Origin: Syngnathus acus
Lineage: Eukaryota > Chordata > Actinopteri > Syngnathiformes > Syngnathidae
Assembly (NCBI RefSeq): GCF_901709675.1
Contig: NC_051094.1
Span: 12,642,501-12,706,500, forward strand
Length of the DNA: 64,000 nucleotides
Direction: 5' to 3'
Shown here: positions 36,374-64,000 of the stretch, piece after piece
Layout of the letters: every line of letters begins with the position of its first letter
Position numbering within the stretch: position 1 is the stretch's first letter
Made by a program: the position numbers and the translations under genes
The notes under the pieces: generated by a model
What the model saw: only the letters and a program-made list of their open reading frames with translations
What the model was told of the DNA's origin: nothing
Databases searched by the model: none

Positions 36374-37960
36374 TTCTGAAAAAGAGCTGAGCAACTTTAG
36401 GAATTTGCGCTTGAAAGCTCCTGATCAAAAAGAAGTGAAATCATTATAAGAAATCAGTTATCTAAGAAAAGCTTTCGCAACGCCTGTAATAAAACACATA
36501 CAAATAAAACAGGGCTTGATAGGTCAAGAACCTCCCAAAAAGCATTCGAAGAGGAACGCGGTTGAAGTTAGCTACTTATTGACGTCATTTGACTGCGACG
36601 CGTTTGTAGTTTTTTCTTCAAGGTTTTACTGCTGAAACTGCATCGTCACAGAATCTAAATCACTTTTGTTTACCTAGTCCTCTTTGTCTCGGACATGTCC
36701 TACTTTTGAGACAAAGACAAAAAAATGTCCCGGGGGAATTTCAAAATTGTCCGGGATTTTGTTCGATTGCCGTCGCGCGTACTAGCATTCACCAATAGCA
36801 TCAAACCGCTCGAGCGCTCTTACCATTTTAAAAAGTTAATGCGACTTAGCAAAGAAAATTGCAAAAGGAGCCATATTTGAGAAATGTTTTAGTTGAAACG
36901 CAAATGTCAGCTATTAAAGGGTTTTTACCAGTATGAACTGGTTATTCTGAAAACAAACTGCACTAACTGTAGATTTAAATGTCAACTGCACTCCGCAAAT
37001 GTATTTACCAGAGAACTATATTCAATTGTTTATACTTTGCATTCAAAATGAATGTCGACCTTGAATGAAAAGCACAACAAACTGTTAGCATGACATTTAT
37101 TTAAAAAAAAAAAGAGGAAAAAAACTGAAAATACAGAAGGCATAAAAGGAACACCACTTTTTATGTTCAACTCAAGATACTGTTAAACAGCAACAGTTAT
37201 AAACAACCATTTACACAACCTGTACAATTATTTTTTTCCTGAAGGTTTTCCATTTATTCAAAATAACTTAAATAGGTTTCTATGTAAAAGTGCAAATCGT
37301 TATGCATAAAAGAAGACCAACGTGGCAAGGATGTTTTGATGAGTTCACTGGCAATCAAGTTTTATAACATCACAAGCATATTACTAAGCTTTTCTGTGAT
37401 ATAATGCTTCAAATGTACAGGATTCATATCCCTCATATGATTAGGGTGTTGTGCATCACAATTAAGCTGTGTTACCGAGTGTACTCTTGGTTAGGACTAT
37501 ATTGTAATGCCGATATAAGTATTTCATCCTTCCTGACGGCTTGTGCAACAAGAACTGTCGTGTTCTCCTGGATGTCAACATTACAGGATAACTATTTTCT
37601 TTGATAGTGTTTAACTTAAATCTTCTGTACAGCACAGACCCAGATATGGTTGCATTCATAGTCTACATAATTTGAAAAACCAGTGTGCACGTGTAGAGAT
37701 ATGAGGGTGTTGGTGTTTTTCACAGCCTTCAGGCAATGAGGCCAGAAAGGCAACAAACTAGAGAAGAGAAGCAAGTCATAAACTACAGGGCCTTACATGC
37801 TCCCGTGTTAACATGCAACTTATTTGAGACAAAGGGACGAGTATTACACCGCATACAGCATCTGCTCTCTATGTACTGGTCACCTTAGCATCCACTGGAG
37901 GAAAATTGGAAATGTGAATGGAAATAGAACTAGCATGGGGTTCAGTCTGTGTGGGACCAA
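36374..37960. other. Interval between idua promoter and tnks 3' end
   Basis: Contains the idua upstream region and the tnks 3' UTR. Two minus-strand AATAAA hexamers lie at 37,258-37,253 and 37,101-37,096, about 700 and 860 bases after the tnks stop codon; either could be the poly(A) signal. No exon was recognised. A short inverted text (CGGACATGTCC near 36,690) is seen with no clear role. Confidence 0.45.
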
Positions 37961-50785
<12,825 letters not shown>

Positions 50786-50842
50786 TACAGCAGCTCGCAA
50801 GCAACAATAACCCCTGCTCCGCCTTTCCGGTGAAAGTGGACG

Positions 50843-50851
50843 CACTTCCGG
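50843..50851 (-). promoter_or_regulatory. ETS/GABP-type site upstream of tnks
   Basis: On the tnks strand the site reads CCGGAAGTG, the full ETS/GABPA consensus, 58 bp before the start codon in GC-rich sequence. A weaker TTCCGG lies 18 bp nearer the gene. This is the usual make-up of a TATA-less promoter. Confidence 0.5.
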
Positions 50852-51239
50852 TTCGTAATCGCATTGCTCACCGACTCGCACAGGTTGTTAACTACGAGTC
50901 AAATACACTTGAGTTCGATTCCCGCATATGGCGGTGTGAATATGTGTGTGACCAAAAAGCAAAACTACGAGTCAGATATTTGTATTTCTTGTTTAATGCT
51001 CCTCCGTTGTAATATTTGATTGCTCATTTAAGGTGTAACGTTAAAGAACAAACTCATGTAATGTGTGGCTACTGATACAAACAAAAGTGTACATTTGTAT
51101 AGAAAAATGTAAATATTGAATATGCTTGAGTAAAATGTACTGAACCACTCTTTCAATGCCAGTGGTTTCAACCTTAACTCTTTAATTGTTTGAAATGTTG
51201 GTAAGAGTCAACAGTTGCCCTAAATTTTAGGGCCTAAAA

Positions 51240-64000
<12,761 letters not shown>

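Overview
This window is nuclear DNA of a bony (teleost) fish. It holds compact, intron-rich vertebrate genes with canonical GT-AG splice sites, typical fish non-LTR tails, and many small terminal-inverted-repeat (TIR) elements. It carries fish-type genes such as the photoreceptor lipocalin purpurin (rbp4l). Species cannot be named from the sequence alone. I rebuilt nine protein-coding genes exon by exon, using splice sites, reading-frame phase and recognisable protein families. No bacterial, CRISPR, phage or complete retroviral content is present.

Layout. 1-2539 (+): 3' part of paxillin (LIM-domain focal-adhesion adaptor), including exons of a long isoform. 4526-6100 (+): rnf181, a RING-H2 E3 ligase. 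6101-11960: gene-free, dominated by a mobile-element composite with a 355-bp tandem array. 11961-16207 (-): tmem150a, whose pairing with rnf181 is conserved with mammals. 20134-22503 (+): kcnv2, the silent Kv8.2 potassium-channel subunit of photoreceptors. 23662-25011 (+): atp5me, ATP synthase subunit e. 27434-29184 (+): rbp4l/purpurin, a secreted retinoid carrier of photoreceptors. 29629-36373 (-): idua, lysosomal alpha-L-iduronidase, complete in 14 exons. 37961-50785 (-): tnks, tankyrase, complete in 27 exons. 51765 to beyond 62872 (-): piwil2, a germline PIWI protein, of which the PAZ, MID and PIWI part is in the window.

How the parts relate. kcnv2 and rbp4l are both photoreceptor genes, lie about 5 kb apart on one strand, and each has an OTX/CRX-type TAATCC core upstream. 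rbp4l and idua converge with 445 bp between stop codons and have opposed AATAAA signals only 4 bp apart. piwil2 and tnks run head to tail on the minus strand, and the short gap between them is a local tandem duplication of the piwil2 3' end.

Mobile DNA. Several element families recur: TA-target elements with a GTATTTTCCGGAC-type end, a second family ending in TATTGGCCCGAATATAAGAC, hAT-like elements, non-LTR tails, and a LINE 5' fragment. Some are nested inside each other, chiefly in tnks intron 5 and in the intron before the two last piwil2 exons. I found no clear novel protein system. The most unusual structures are the 355-bp array of five long snap-back units with a sixth unit lacking the snap-back, the opposed poly(A) signals, and the duplication at the piwil2 stop codon.
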